Assembly (NCBI RefSeq): GCF_001625305.1
Contig: NW_017803888.1
Coordinates: 62,001-126,000, forward strand
DNA from: Branchiostoma belcheri
Taxonomy: Eukaryota; Chordata; Leptocardii; Amphioxiformes; Branchiostomatidae
Direction: 5' to 3'
Length of the DNA stretch: 64,000 nt
Under the pieces are notes generated by a model that was given only the letters and a program-made list of their open reading frames with translations, made no database searches and was not told the origin of the DNA. The position numbers and the translations under genes were made by a program. This document shows positions 49,801 through 57,410 of the stretch, in pieces. How positions within the stretch are numbered: position 1 is the first letter of the stretch; each line of letters opens with the position of its first letter.

Positions 49801-51586
49801 ATCAACTTGACAGATCAAACTGGGTCTCCCTACAAGCTCGTATCCACCATGGCACGTGAACTGTACCACGTCCTGGTAGAAGTTGCCGCCGCTCAAATAA
49901 CCATTAACAGGGGCCGGTGGTGTCGGGCATTGTACACCTGATACAGAAACAAATGTGCTAATGAAAAAACTGCTATGTAACATCTTAGAATGTTTATGTA
50001 ATTTCTATCATTAAATGTTAATAATCTATGCAAATTTGATGACGTCATTGGTCAAAATCCAAGATGGTGGACCGACCTACTACTAATCGTTCGGCTAGTG
50101 TTCGGAAAGCCATCTTCGGCTGTGTGTGACAGGAGTTTATTAACTAAAAAATCTTACGAGGACAGGTCGGAACGCTCCCATCCCACGTCAGGTCAGCCTG
50201 GCAGGTCAAGCTGGGGCTCCCATCAAGCTCGTATCCAACATTACAGGTGAACGTCACCACCCCATCTACGTTATTTGCGCCAGTCATCGCACCGTTCACT
50301 GGCGCTGGCAGGGCAGGGCACTGTACTGTAATAGAAGTGAAATGATCTTTTAGAATATTGATGAGTGTGTACGCTCTCAAGGCTACATTTAGTCTTCACC
50401 CATTCGCTCACTCACTCACTCATTCAGTTACTCACTCACTCACATATTCATTATATGACATATTCATTATATGACGTTTTGAATTAAACTGATAACGTTA
50501 TACATGATACAATTGAAACTGATACAAAAGTCATACCGGTGTCATAACCAAAGCCTCCTCCTCCTCCTGCAACATATGTCAAGTTAAAGAAAGAGATCCG
50601 TTATTTGAGTCTATAGTTTCACAATACTCTATCTCATAGTAAAATGTTGAACTTAATTCCAACACAACGAGTACAGAGGGATCACATTTTCCACTGTTGC
50701 CTTCACTTCCGAACGTAATCTCGCGGGAGTTACGGTTACAGATACGTGACCTTATTCGAGTGAGACTTTACGGATACGTGATGTCAGCAATTGATCAAAC
50801 GTGCCAGGGGGTTTATATTGTCCAGCGTCTCTATTAAGTGATGGCGGGAGTGCCCTGATATATATGGCCAGTGGTCGTTGAAAATTTCAAATCAAAGAAA
50901 TTACTGGTTCTGTAAAAGAAAAATAATTTTCGAGATAATTTCATGACCTACCTCGCCATTGAACCTGGCAGACGAACTTGTAATAATACGTTCCAGGGCA
51001 GGGCCAGTCATTCCAATCTCCATTGCGCCTTTTGAGTGCACAGTGCTCTCCTCCTCCCAAGTTGTTGGGTTCCCCCGCGCCCCAGTTCCCCCAGTCATTC
51101 GAGGCATGTGGAGTTCCATCTTCCCATAGCCAAACGCCCTCAGTACCCAGATCGTTCAAGCCAAGCCAGTATTCTGCACCTGGATCCAACTCGTTCATCA
51201 GATTCATCACGAAGTTGTTCAGGCTGCTGGTCTTGGGCATGGCCAGGAGCCCTCCGTCCGCCGCGCACACATCCCTGGCCTGGTGGTACGTCTTGGCTTG
51301 GCTGTACGCCTTGAAGCATGCATTCACGGGATCGTGTAGAGTGTACCCAAGAGGGCAACCTGTTAAAATTGAAATTTAACAAGAAATCGAAGATTTCATA
51401 CATCTTTGAAGGTTTTAAGAGTCGTTAAGAGTTTTCCACTCCATGACATGGTAGGTACTGTTTTTGGTCTGGATGATGCTGTTACACCATTTCTACCTCA
51501 CTTCTTGTGGCTCTGTGAAAAATTCGGAGACCTCATACCTCCATGAGTTTTTGTAAATGTTTTTTTAATTGTCTTATTAAATATGG

Positions 51587-51625
<39 letters not shown>

Positions 51626-53949
51626 AAACAATACCTCCATTTTCATGGAGGTAATAATGGATAAAACAAACACATCGAAAATAAAACCTCCGTATTTGCA
51701 TGTAACATCAGAAAAGTCCCTTTTTAGGAATAGGAATGATGCTCTCTGTACCACCCTGCTACATAAACACGTTGTCCTTGAGAGATGCTTTGTTTCATAT
51801 CAGAGAAGTTATTGCTTTATCATAAATTATTCACGCGAAAGGTTTATGCGCACGCAGCGCGTTTAAAAGAGTCGAAGCGTTTTTTTTATTATTGACCATT
51901 TGATGATATGTAACCATGGTAACGTCAACGTTGTGCGGTGATATGCCTCTTGGCAAGGTCATAACATAATGATGAAAGAAGTAGAATATTCAGATAGATT
52001 TTTGAATATGATCGTAATATCTTTGCGACCAAATAACAGCAGATATATACGATCAAGGCTAAGCACCGTTAAAAGAAGCAAATGCTATATGGAATATAAT
52101 GAATATTTTGATGTATTTGGGCAGATTGTAATTATAAAGACTGTTGCACGCGTCATATTTGTTATCAGGGAGTTTTGTGATAAGCTCTATTCTCTAACCT
52201 AAATTCCTCCATTTTCTCTCAATCCTTGATTTATAAATTTGGTACTTGAAGGCCTGACTGTCTCTGAGCTGACATTTGATATATTGAGAAAACCTTTATT
52301 GTACATCCATGCCGTATCAGGCTAAGTACAGGTTAACAGATGCAGTGGTATATAGTTACAGACACGACTTCAGATGTTATTCTCACAACATTATCTCTAA
52401 AACAACTTAAATACAGAGGTTTGGCTTATTCTCGTCTCTTTGTAAAAAAAATTGCATTTTTCAATATTAGCCAAGGATTGAAAGTATGGAAACCTTCTTG
52501 TAATATATTCAAAAAGATTATTTCTATCGTTGCTATATAAACTTCAATCTACGACAGAGTGGATTTTATCTTCCACCTTGTTCAAGCTACACAATTGACA
52601 AATTCTTTGCTGCAGGAGTGTGCGGTTGTCCGGAGTTTATCACAAAATGTACCGAGGCGTGGCACAAACACTTTGTCCTTGGGGTGTCCTTGGTTTACTG
52701 AGCTGATTCCACAGTTTTACATCGGAGAGCGGCAGTTGTTGCTTCATGAATTATTCCAGTTTGAAGTTTACGAGCCAGCAGGTGTTTTGGGAGACGCGCA
52801 TTGCTCATTCGTCCGCGCCATCTGTTGCCATGTTGCCATGACAACGTAACAAAATACGGTGGAATACAGAGATGATAACACGAGAAACCAGATGAAAATT
52901 TTTGGACAGATCATTTTTTTTAAATTCCAAGAACCGCACGCGTGGTATGTAGAATAGCCTCTATCAGGCTCAGAAGCGGCTGGAAGACTAACAATTGGCC
53001 AAATACATAACATACCAGGGGAGTTGGTCCACTCAAAGCGGCAGCTCACATACTACATGTACTCCTTTGGCCGACCAACTCAACTGGCATGATTTGTTTT
53101 GCCTATTTGGGCACATTCTACGTTTTAAAGCAGCTTCTGAAGCCTACTAGAGGCTATTGTAAATGGCTGGTGTTGAGCCACATAATGAATTGAAATAGCT
53201 TCAGGCCTGGCGGACTTTTCTGTTGTTGTTTTTTGTTTGTTTGTTTGTTTCAACATTTTACCCTATGGACCCTTAGAAAGTTGACAATTTGGTACCGAAG
53301 ATGCACCATAACTTCAAATATTAAGTTAACTGATCTCCCCATATCTCACTTGATTCAATTCCCCACTACTTTCTGCCAATGCATTGTGTTCTTCATTGTT
53401 AATGCATGTATTCTATCATCAGCTTCTCTCTTCTGGACTGCAAAAGGAGAAAGTTAGACAAACAGCTGAAGGAATACGATGAAGGCGTCCAATTCAACAA
53501 AAAATATCCTGGATGAGTAATCTGTCTGATATTGACATTGACTGCCATTTCTTAGCATTGTTTCGGCATCATCTCATACCTTAAGCATGTTAAAAAGTCC
53601 CAAAACAACGTACGTGAGGCGTCTCTTTATTTTCTTGGTATCGCCAATTGCAATTAACACATATAGCTAGCCTACGACACAAAACAAGCACCATCCAGCA
53701 CATTGTGTGCTATGGGATAGGATTGATTAAACTTACTACATTTAAAAAATTACATGACCAGTATATTGACATCAAGAATCCAGTTTGACTGTCCTTAAAT
53801 CGCATTTGGGTGTTTTTTTTTAACGAAAAAAATAGATAGGACCACCTGATGTGGAAACAAATAGATAAAATCGTCTTACCTGACGCTTGGCTAACTACAT
53901 GGAGCAAGGTACACGCCAGGATGATACTTTTGATCCAACGGATGAACAT
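22327..53949 (-). CDS. Polycystin-1-family protein with lectin, CCP, EGF and FN3 ectodomain, 47 exons, complete
   Basis: A complete gene for a 2,768-residue 11-pass membrane protein of the PKD1 class. Phases of all 47 exons were followed from the ATG at 53947-53949 to the TAA at 22327-22329 and total 8,307 bases. Domains by residue: signal peptide 1-23; C-type lectin 24-160; Gly-rich linker 160-169; three CCP/sushi 170-339; ten cbEGF 340-749; four FN3 750-1122; Thr/Ser/Pro stalk 1123-1195; GAIN and GPS 1196-1650; TM1 about 1685-1708; PLAT about 1711-1850; further membrane segments and polycystin (TOP) domain about 1890-2590; coiled-coil tail 2594-2768. Known PKD1 relatives act as receptor-channel subunits, often with a PKD2 partner in cilia or sperm. 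The PKD repeats and REJ block of human PKD1 are not seen. The function here is inferred from family only. Confidence 0.93.
23040..23290 (+). mobile_element. LINE 3'-tail-like fragment
   Basis: This stretch ends CAATTGTCGCACAATAAAGGTATTC. Related ends (GTGCAATAAAKATCTTCAT) lie at 23755-23860 and 54150-54225. They look like 3' UTR remnants of one LINE family, with no protein-coding part left. Intronic. Confidence 0.45.
26085..26160 (-). repeat. Dispersed repeat, inverted copy at 54325-54395
   Basis: The two stretches are reverse complements over GCCTGCGAAGCTGGTGTGTT, ACGCCGAAGGGCGGTTATAC and CGG. This copy lies in a polycystin intron and the other in the spacer upstream of that gene. Confidence 0.65.
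27195..27360 (+). repeat. Dispersed repeat, paired with 5715-5880
   Basis: Intronic partner of the repeat at 5715-5880. It shares TGGATGTTTGGTCAACATTA, then CGACCTTAAC and TGCTATGCACAATACATTA. Confidence 0.65.
27940..28150 (+). repeat. Dispersed repeat, paired with 2945-3150
   Basis: Intronic partner of 2945-3150. It shares ACACGTTTACAATAAATATT and CCGGCAGACTTTTGCATCT. Confidence 0.7.
28725..28870 (+). repeat. Dispersed repeat, family 'ACTCACGGTGGGTTTGAC'
   Basis: The order GGAGATATCCTTCCGC, GTGTGTTC, ACTATAACTCACGGTGGGTT and TTATTGGGGTCC recurs at 35085-35270. A shorter reverse-strand copy lies at 38540-38620. All are in introns of the polycystin gene. Confidence 0.65.
29205..29575 (+). 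repeat. Dispersed repeats: 'CGTAGCTTGTTTT' copy 2 and a second family
   Basis: The first part (29205-29480) belongs to the family also at 10425, 53470 and 57000. The second part (29505-29575) is the reverse complement of text at 37020-37175 and 63335-63440 (landmarks CAGAATTGCCCTGATGA and GACAGACGGTCAT). Confidence 0.55.
30130..30375 (-). repeat. Dispersed MITE-like repeat, family 'CCATGGTTGG'
   Basis: Reverse-complement copy of the element at 17070-17300. It shares GTTGGCTGGTGTTCGG and the end CACATAGCCGAATATGG. Confidence 0.6.
32079..32337. mobile_element. Foldback MITE with long terminal inverted repeats
   Basis: The left arm AATTGGACTTACCCAAATT...CAAGTCTTTGTCAAGAA...AACAATCCA...ACGTCACGTTATGCA is met in reverse complement by the right arm up to about 32337. 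The arms are roughly 100 bp, leaving a short centre. There is no coding sequence. It is intronic between exons encoding the GPS. Confidence 0.8.
33315..33550 (+). repeat. tRNA-derived SINE
   Basis: The B box GAGTTCGAATCCTG is followed by CATGCCAAGGGAA, AAACAACTTGAGTGTGCTTC and CACCCAGGTGTACATGGGTA. It seems to be rearranged compared with the other copies. It lies in a polycystin intron. Confidence 0.75.
33895..34142 (+). repeat. tRNA-derived SINE
   Basis: The head TGGCATAACGACAGAGCG is followed by the B box GAGTTCGAATCCTG, then AGCCCTTGGGAATGGCATTT and the tail AAGTTGAAAAAAACTTGAGT. It is the closest relative of the copy at 9425. It ends just left of the exon at 34152. Confidence 0.82.
34885..35085 (+). 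repeat. Dispersed repeat, paired with 17920-18130
   Basis: Both stretches have repeated GGTCAC / ATATAGACAG / TGAGGGACCACCTG-like phrases and end with GGTTTGACTGTA. The likeness is loose. Confidence 0.45.
35420..36180 (-). mobile_element. CR1-like LINE, 5'-truncated
   Basis: On the minus strand a frame reads [40 protein letters not shown] and [15 protein letters not shown]. This is the C-terminal part of a CR1-type reverse transcriptase protein. The 3' end runs into AATAAACTATCTATCTA. It sits in the intron after the exon at 36209-36352, in the gene's own orientation, so the long open frame that joins host exon and LINE is an artefact. Confidence 0.85.
36209..38094 (-). other. Polycystin exons 23-27: stalk and start of GAIN region
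   Basis: The small exons 37987-38094, 37598-37663, 36951-36995 and 36673-36734 encode a Thr/Ser/Pro-rich stretch (for example [18 protein letters not shown]) likely to be O-glycosylated. Exon 36209-36352 begins a helical part ([20 protein letters not shown]). Splice phases fit, but these short exons are the least certain part of the model. Confidence 0.75.
37020..37175 (+). repeat. Dispersed repeat, also at 63335-63440
   Basis: It shares TTCGATGACTGTCTGTCA, CGATTCTGACTGGTTCG and the CACTGTGCACTGGAGCTA phrases, the last in several near-tandem forms. A reverse copy lies at 29505-29575. Confidence 0.6.
39695..39815. repeat. Imperfect hairpin, 'CCTGGGTGCC' family
   Basis: GCCTGGGTGCCGTCCTCCGT on the left faces ACTACGGAAGATGGCACCCA on the right across about 45 bases. 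The core resembles the perfect hairpin at 62737-62801. It is likely a small MITE in a polycystin intron. Confidence 0.55.
40463..41194. mobile_element. Non-autonomous DNA transposon with about 28-bp TIRs
   Basis: The left end TAGAGTCGATTCCGCGTCAC and the right end (reverse complement) TAGAGTCCATTCCGCGTCAC are followed by matching CGAGTGGGTT / CAAGTGGGTT. The ends carry TA, possibly a target duplication. The inside is rich in ATTTAGAAAT-like words and has no transposase frame. It lies in the intron between FN3-2 and FN3-3. Confidence 0.85.
41765..41940 (+). repeat. Dispersed repeat, family 'CACCACAGGGTGT', copy 2
   Basis: It shares ACATAATGTAATCCAACACC and CTACAGCACCAGTTAC with 2525-2770. A reverse copy lies at 43965-44225. 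Confidence 0.65.
42215..42455. repeat. Cluster of direct and inverted CTATTGACAGGATC words
   Basis: The word CTATTGACAGGATC, or its reverse complement GATCCTGTCAATAG, with small changes, occurs about eight times in 240 bases, separated by GTGCAA.TTTT spacers. The stretch can fold into several hairpins. Intronic. Confidence 0.8.
43965..44225 (-). repeat. Dispersed repeat, family 'CACCACAGGGTGT', copy 3 (reverse)
   Basis: Reverse complement of the family at 2525-2770 and 41765-41940. It retains the gene-distal part with GCAGGAGGAAAACATATTG. It lies in the intron between EGF8 and EGF9. Confidence 0.6.
45040..45155. repeat. (CA)n microsatellite
   Basis: An impure CA tract with GC-containing interruptions lies in the intron between EGF7 and EGF8. 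It gives Thr/His- and Val/Cys-rich spurious frames on both strands. Confidence 0.95.
46255..46400 (+). other. GC-rich, possibly LINE-derived island in an intron
   Basis: A short GC-rich patch (ATGGCGGAGCCCTGCAGGCG, then GGAGCCCGGCAGGCCGCG) lies in the AT-rich intron between EGF4 and EGF5. It resembles a LINE 3' tail in one frame ([14 protein letters not shown]), but it is too short to be sure. Confidence 0.35.
47630..48060 (+). repeat. Dispersed repeat, paired with 52240-52660
   Basis: Both contain a Leu/Tyr-rich AT-rich part, then ATAATATA-like text, CAATCTAC or CAACTAC, ACAAATTCTTTGCTG and GCGGTT. The likeness is clear only in the last 100 bases. Possibly a LINE remnant. Confidence 0.45.
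48363..48445. repeat. (AGTAT)n pentanucleotide microsatellite, about 16.6 pure units
   Basis: An uninterrupted AGTAT run lies in the intron between EGF1 and EGF2. Its purity suggests it is young and length-variable. Confidence 0.97.
49256..50325 (-). other. Polycystin exons 4-6: three CCP/sushi domains
   Basis: The exons at 50158-50325, 49767-49937 and 49256-49426 are all phase 1-1. Each encodes VQCPxLPxPVNG, then Cys, GYE, a Ser/Cys pair, Trp and a last Cys, the four-Cys CCP pattern. CCP2 and CCP3 share NFYQDVVQF with the same nucleotides, so one is probably a recent duplicate of the other. CCP modules usually mediate protein-protein contacts. Confidence 0.93.
50537..50566 (-). other. Polycystin exon 3: 30-base Gly linker micro-exon
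   Basis: A GAGGAGGAGG exon encodes a run of Gly, then FGYDT. It is flanked by GCAG and GTATGA and is in phase 1-1. It joins the lectin to the first CCP. It is too short to be certain, but the frame needs no other exon. Confidence 0.7.
50952..51359 (-). other. Polycystin exon 2: C-type lectin domain
   Basis: This single exon opens [20 protein letters not shown]. It carries the Ca2+ site motifs EPN ([14 protein letters not shown]) and WND (NGDWNDWPC), with YWLGLNDLG between. EPN plus WND is the pattern of mannose-type, calcium-dependent lectins, so sugar binding is plausible. Human PKD1 also carries a C-type lectin domain, but after LRR, WSC and PKD modules. Confidence 0.93.
51594..51622. repeat. 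(GA)n microsatellite
   Basis: A pure AG run lies in the large intron between the signal-peptide and lectin exons. Confidence 0.95.
52953..53158. mobile_element. Foldback MITE, about 206 bp
   Basis: The left end AATAGCCTCTATCAGGCTCA is matched by the reverse complement of the right end (AATAGCCTCTAGTAGGCTTC), and AGAAGCGGCT by AGAAGCTGCT. The inner GGGAGTTGGTC and its reverse complement continue the stem. No coding sequence was seen. Confidence 0.8.
53470..53645 (-). repeat. Dispersed repeat, family 'CGTAGCTTGTTTT', copy 3 (reverse)
   Basis: Reverse-strand copy in polycystin intron 1. Shared landmarks are GGCGTCCAATTCAAC, TTTCTTAGCA and GTGAGGCGTCTCTTTATT. Confidence 0.5.
53880..53949 (-). 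other. Polycystin exon 1: signal peptide
   Basis: [20 protein letters not shown] has a basic start and hydrophobic core, with a likely cleavage near SQASG. The exon ends in phase 1 (TCA G|GTAAGA), which fits the lectin exon. The protein is therefore predicted to enter the ER with its domains outside the cell. Confidence 0.9.
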
Positions 53950-54671
53950 CTTCGATTTTTAGTTGTTTTTTTTTTAATCTATAGTCGTTGAGCAGTTGAC
54001 AGCGTCCGCCACTCGTCAGAAGAACACACAGTTCTGAGTGAGAAACGCAACAGCGTCTACTCTGGGCGCAGGCGCAAAGCTCGCAACTCGTAAAAGAAAG
54101 AAAGAACAAAAAAATGAATAAATTCAAGGTAACAGACTCAAGGTAAACGCGATGAATGTTCAACAGTCGTTGTCATACACTGTACCATGTACAATTGTAG
54201 TGCAATAAATATCTTCATCAGAATGAACCTTTGCCTTCGACAGTAGGGGAATCATCATTAGATAGCTTTAAACAATGTTTAGAGTGAGATGTTCAAGGGT
54301 TAGGTGTAACAAGTCGTTCGGTGTAATGTAGCCGTGTGCCTGCGAAGCTGGTGTGTTACGCCGAAGGGCGGTTATACCGGCTACACGGATACAGGACAGG
54401 AGCTACTGGGCTGCCATGGTGGTTCGGGTGGCAAGGGAGGACTGGCACCCGACATAAGTCAAGTCAAGGAACTTGTCTTCCGAATTCTAAGTTTACAAAT
54501 GTTCTAAACGTACAGAATCACAAATGCTTAGAAAAGCACGTTTTATGCTATAAAAAATTATGATCAGTTGAATAAATATATGGCACGCAGAAGAACTTTC
54601 ATGCCTGACAATTGTACAATGTATGACAACGACTACTTAACATATAGAATTGAAAAAAAGTTTACAATTAA

Positions 54672-55060
54672 GAAATACAATGTACACACACGCAGAAGTG
54701 TCCTTGTGGTCCATTCGAGTATATGATTGTGTCCAAGACAACAGTGGACCCAACAAGGGAAGCCACACCAAAACCGTAAAACCATGCAGACATGAAATGT
54801 GCCGAAAAGTTGCAGAAATACAATGCACATGCACACAGAGGTGTCCTTATGGTCCATTCGAGTACATGATTGTGTCCAAGGCAACAGTGGACACAACGAG
54901 TGAAGCCACACCAAAACCATAAAACCATATGAAATGTGCCGAAAAGTTGCAGAAAAACAATGCACATGCACACAGAGGTGTCCTTATGGTCCATTCGAGT
55001 ACATGATTGTGTCCAAGGCAACGGTGGGCTCAACAAAACTGTAAAACCATATGAAATAGG
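54672..55060. repeat. Minisatellite, unit about 137-144 bp, about 2.7 copies
   Basis: The phrase GTCCATTCGAGTAYATGATT recurs at about 54710, 54853 and 54991, with GCCACACCAAAACC and GTGCCGAAAAGTTGCAGAAA between. The long antisense frames here come from this array. Confidence 0.9.
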
Positions 55061-56999
55061 CCGCTAGAATGAGCTCAAGGACTGTTGCATTAAAACAAAA
55101 ACGTTTCTTACCACTACATGATTTGGAACACGACGAAGTGGAGTACATCTGTATTCTAAAACGTGTTCCATTCCAAAACATGTTTTGGAATAACAGGAAG
55201 TGGGTTGCATGTTGTGTTGTATTCCAAAACGTGGTCCATTCCGAAACATGTTGTTGAATAACGCATTTTAGAATGCAACAGGGACTTGCCTGATGAAACC
55301 AAGGGGTATAGGATTTCTAACAACACGTTTACATGTCTTGGTGACGGGTAAATGTCTCTTTTGGTTTCGCTACTTGTCTAGACTTTGTCAAACTTTTGTT
55401 TCCTTTTGGATTATGCTATTTCGTTTTTTTACAGCAGTATCACGAATTGTGCTTGTTAGTACAGAAATTGAAATAACTCGAGATCTGCTTTTGCATGAAT
55501 CATATGTTCCCACGTTGGAGAACAATAATTTTACTGATATAAATCGTCAGGACAAATATTCACTGGTAATATTTGAAACATCATTTGAGTTTTTCTTCAA
55601 TACAGTCTGAGAGGCTGACAATATCAAGTTCAGAGTTCTCATACAGATAATACAATGTTTTCCATTCTAAACCCTTTTAATTGAATTTCATATTGTTGAT
55701 ATACATTCTTAAATGCTAAAACGTCTTACATTCCTACACAGTACACCTGTATGATAAGTTTATCCGTGTTAATAATCGTATACGTTTTACTAATGAATGA
55801 AATTAAAGTAAAGCTATATCGTAAGGTTTGATCAGTATTGTAACACATAGATATCATAGATAAACTGTAGAAATTCAGAACAGATTAATAACTTTGTCTT
55901 TGAAAGGAAAAGCATGTGCCAACCTATAGCTATTCACTGTATATTACACGAAGTTAAACCCTTTTTGTTTTGTTTTGTTTTGGCTTACATCAATGTTTGT
56001 CTGCAGGACGTGGTATGTAATACATGTACATAGGTCATCTTCCCGAACTTGATATTTGGTCAAAACACCACAGAACATCCTGCATCAATAAAAAAACATT
56101 TTCTTCCACTAAATATCTTTACTGTTATCATTAACGTTTCTTCCACCAAGTATCTTTACTGTTATTTATATATTAACGCCATGATTATTTCAAGGCAAGT
56201 TTTCTCATCAATTTACACTCAACAGCTAAATATGATCCTCACATGACTCATCTAAAGATCGACTGATTTGAATCTCAAAATACGAAAGTAAATAGATGCA
56301 CAAAAAGGAGATTAAACATAGTATAATGTTGAAAAAAGTAATATATACAGAATAATAATAGTATAATGTTGAAAAAGTAATGGATACAAAAACATCAAAA
56401 CATTTCTCCAAATCAGAAATATCAGAAATACGTTTTACGTCAATACTTTGAGAATACTATCTCAATGAATCTAAATGACACAAATGAATTTAAAAAACTT
56501 CTTTATCACAATTACATGATACTACTCACTCAAAGCCTTGCAGCTTGTTTTATACATTTTTATATTGTATTTGTCATAACAAAGAAAAATTAAACTATTA
56601 AGGCTTCTATGCAGACTATGTTGCATTCGCTATTACAAACCCACAATAAGAATGATGTTTTACACTTCGCGTTTATCAATAACAATTGGGCATCAGGTTT
56701 ATGTAATGTAAGCATGGAACTTATTTGCTATTCACTAACACGACACTTGTTTCTTTCTCTCTGTCTTTTAGAGTTCCGGGGTATATCCTCTATGTTTTCT
56801 TTGGGGAGTACACACTCAATCTTCGAAGAACTATCATGGATCCCAAGGGTAGTTATTTTTTCCTTGAAGCTTGAAGACACCCTACTTTCCCTAATTTCAG
56901 GGAAGTAAAACTGAGTTTCAAAGTCAAGTTTTAGTGATTTAAAAAAAAATAGTAAGTTCAACCAACCATATCCCATAGCACACTGATATCTGTCAGGCA

Positions 57000-57207
57000 A
57001 AATTTTGTTGACGGAAAACGGTTGCTTGTTCCATATCCTAGGATGGTTTTAGGTATCTATTGGTGGTACCAAAAGAATAAAGGGACTTCTCGCGTAGCTT
57101 GTTTTGGGGATATTTTAAACACATCAGGTATGAAATGATGACAAAAATGAAAATGTAAACAGTTTTCTTAGTTTTATCGCCCTGAAATGGCATTGGGTGC
57201 CTTCAAT
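57000..57207 (+). repeat. Dispersed repeat, family 'CGTAGCTTGTTTT', copy 4
   Basis: It shares CGCGTAGCTTGTTTTGGGGA, TATGAAATGATGACAAAAAT and GGCATTGGGTGCCTTCAATC with 10425-10590. Its right end touches the decayed LRR-Ig tail. Confidence 0.65.
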
Positions 57208-57410
57208 CATGATAATTATTCTCATAGATCAAACGAGAAGCGATAGATGTTTTCTTCTCATTGGACCCATAGATAACACGAAAAGCCCAAATTTCTGTTT
57301 TATCCTTCTTTAACCTGTACGTCGTTTCAGTTGCAATAGATTTTTTATTTAGCGCTATAGCTAGCGCCGTCATTCTCACAAATGACCTGAGCAGAAGCAT
57401 ATCACATTGC
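57203..57410 (-). pseudogene. Fossil third repeat unit of the LRR-Ig cytoplasmic tail
   Basis: Directly after the stop of the LRR-Ig gene, minus-strand text still reads like the tail repeat: YASAQVICEND first, then in another frame KKDKTEIW, VIYGSNEKK and RLIYENNYHD. These match YASAQGLYGNE, KNDKEKAEF, IIYGNDDEK and DLIYENPDEE of the intact units. The tail was once longer and has been cut back by a stop; the leftover is now 3' UTR. Confidence 0.75.

Larger units (their letters stand above)
51360..53879. other. Intron 1 of the polycystin gene
   Basis: No exon was recognised. It holds a (GA)n tract, a repeat related to 47630-48060, a foldback element at 52953-53158 and a reverse copy of the 'CGTAGCTTGTTTT' family at 53470-53645. 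Confidence 0.65.
53950..57410. other. Intergenic between polycystin gene (5' end) and LRR-Ig gene (3' end)
   Basis: The polycystin promoter should lie near 53950-54150. The rest holds a tandem array (54672-55060), a GTTCCATTCC / CCAAAACATG inverted-repeat patch near 55100-55270, AT-rich text and the decayed tail of the LRR-Ig gene (57203-57410). No gene was seen. Confidence 0.65.

Noticed and set aside
54633-55036. Three overlapping antisense frames of 65-122 residues
   Set aside because: They repeat the same words because they cover the roughly 140-bp tandem array. There is no family resemblance.
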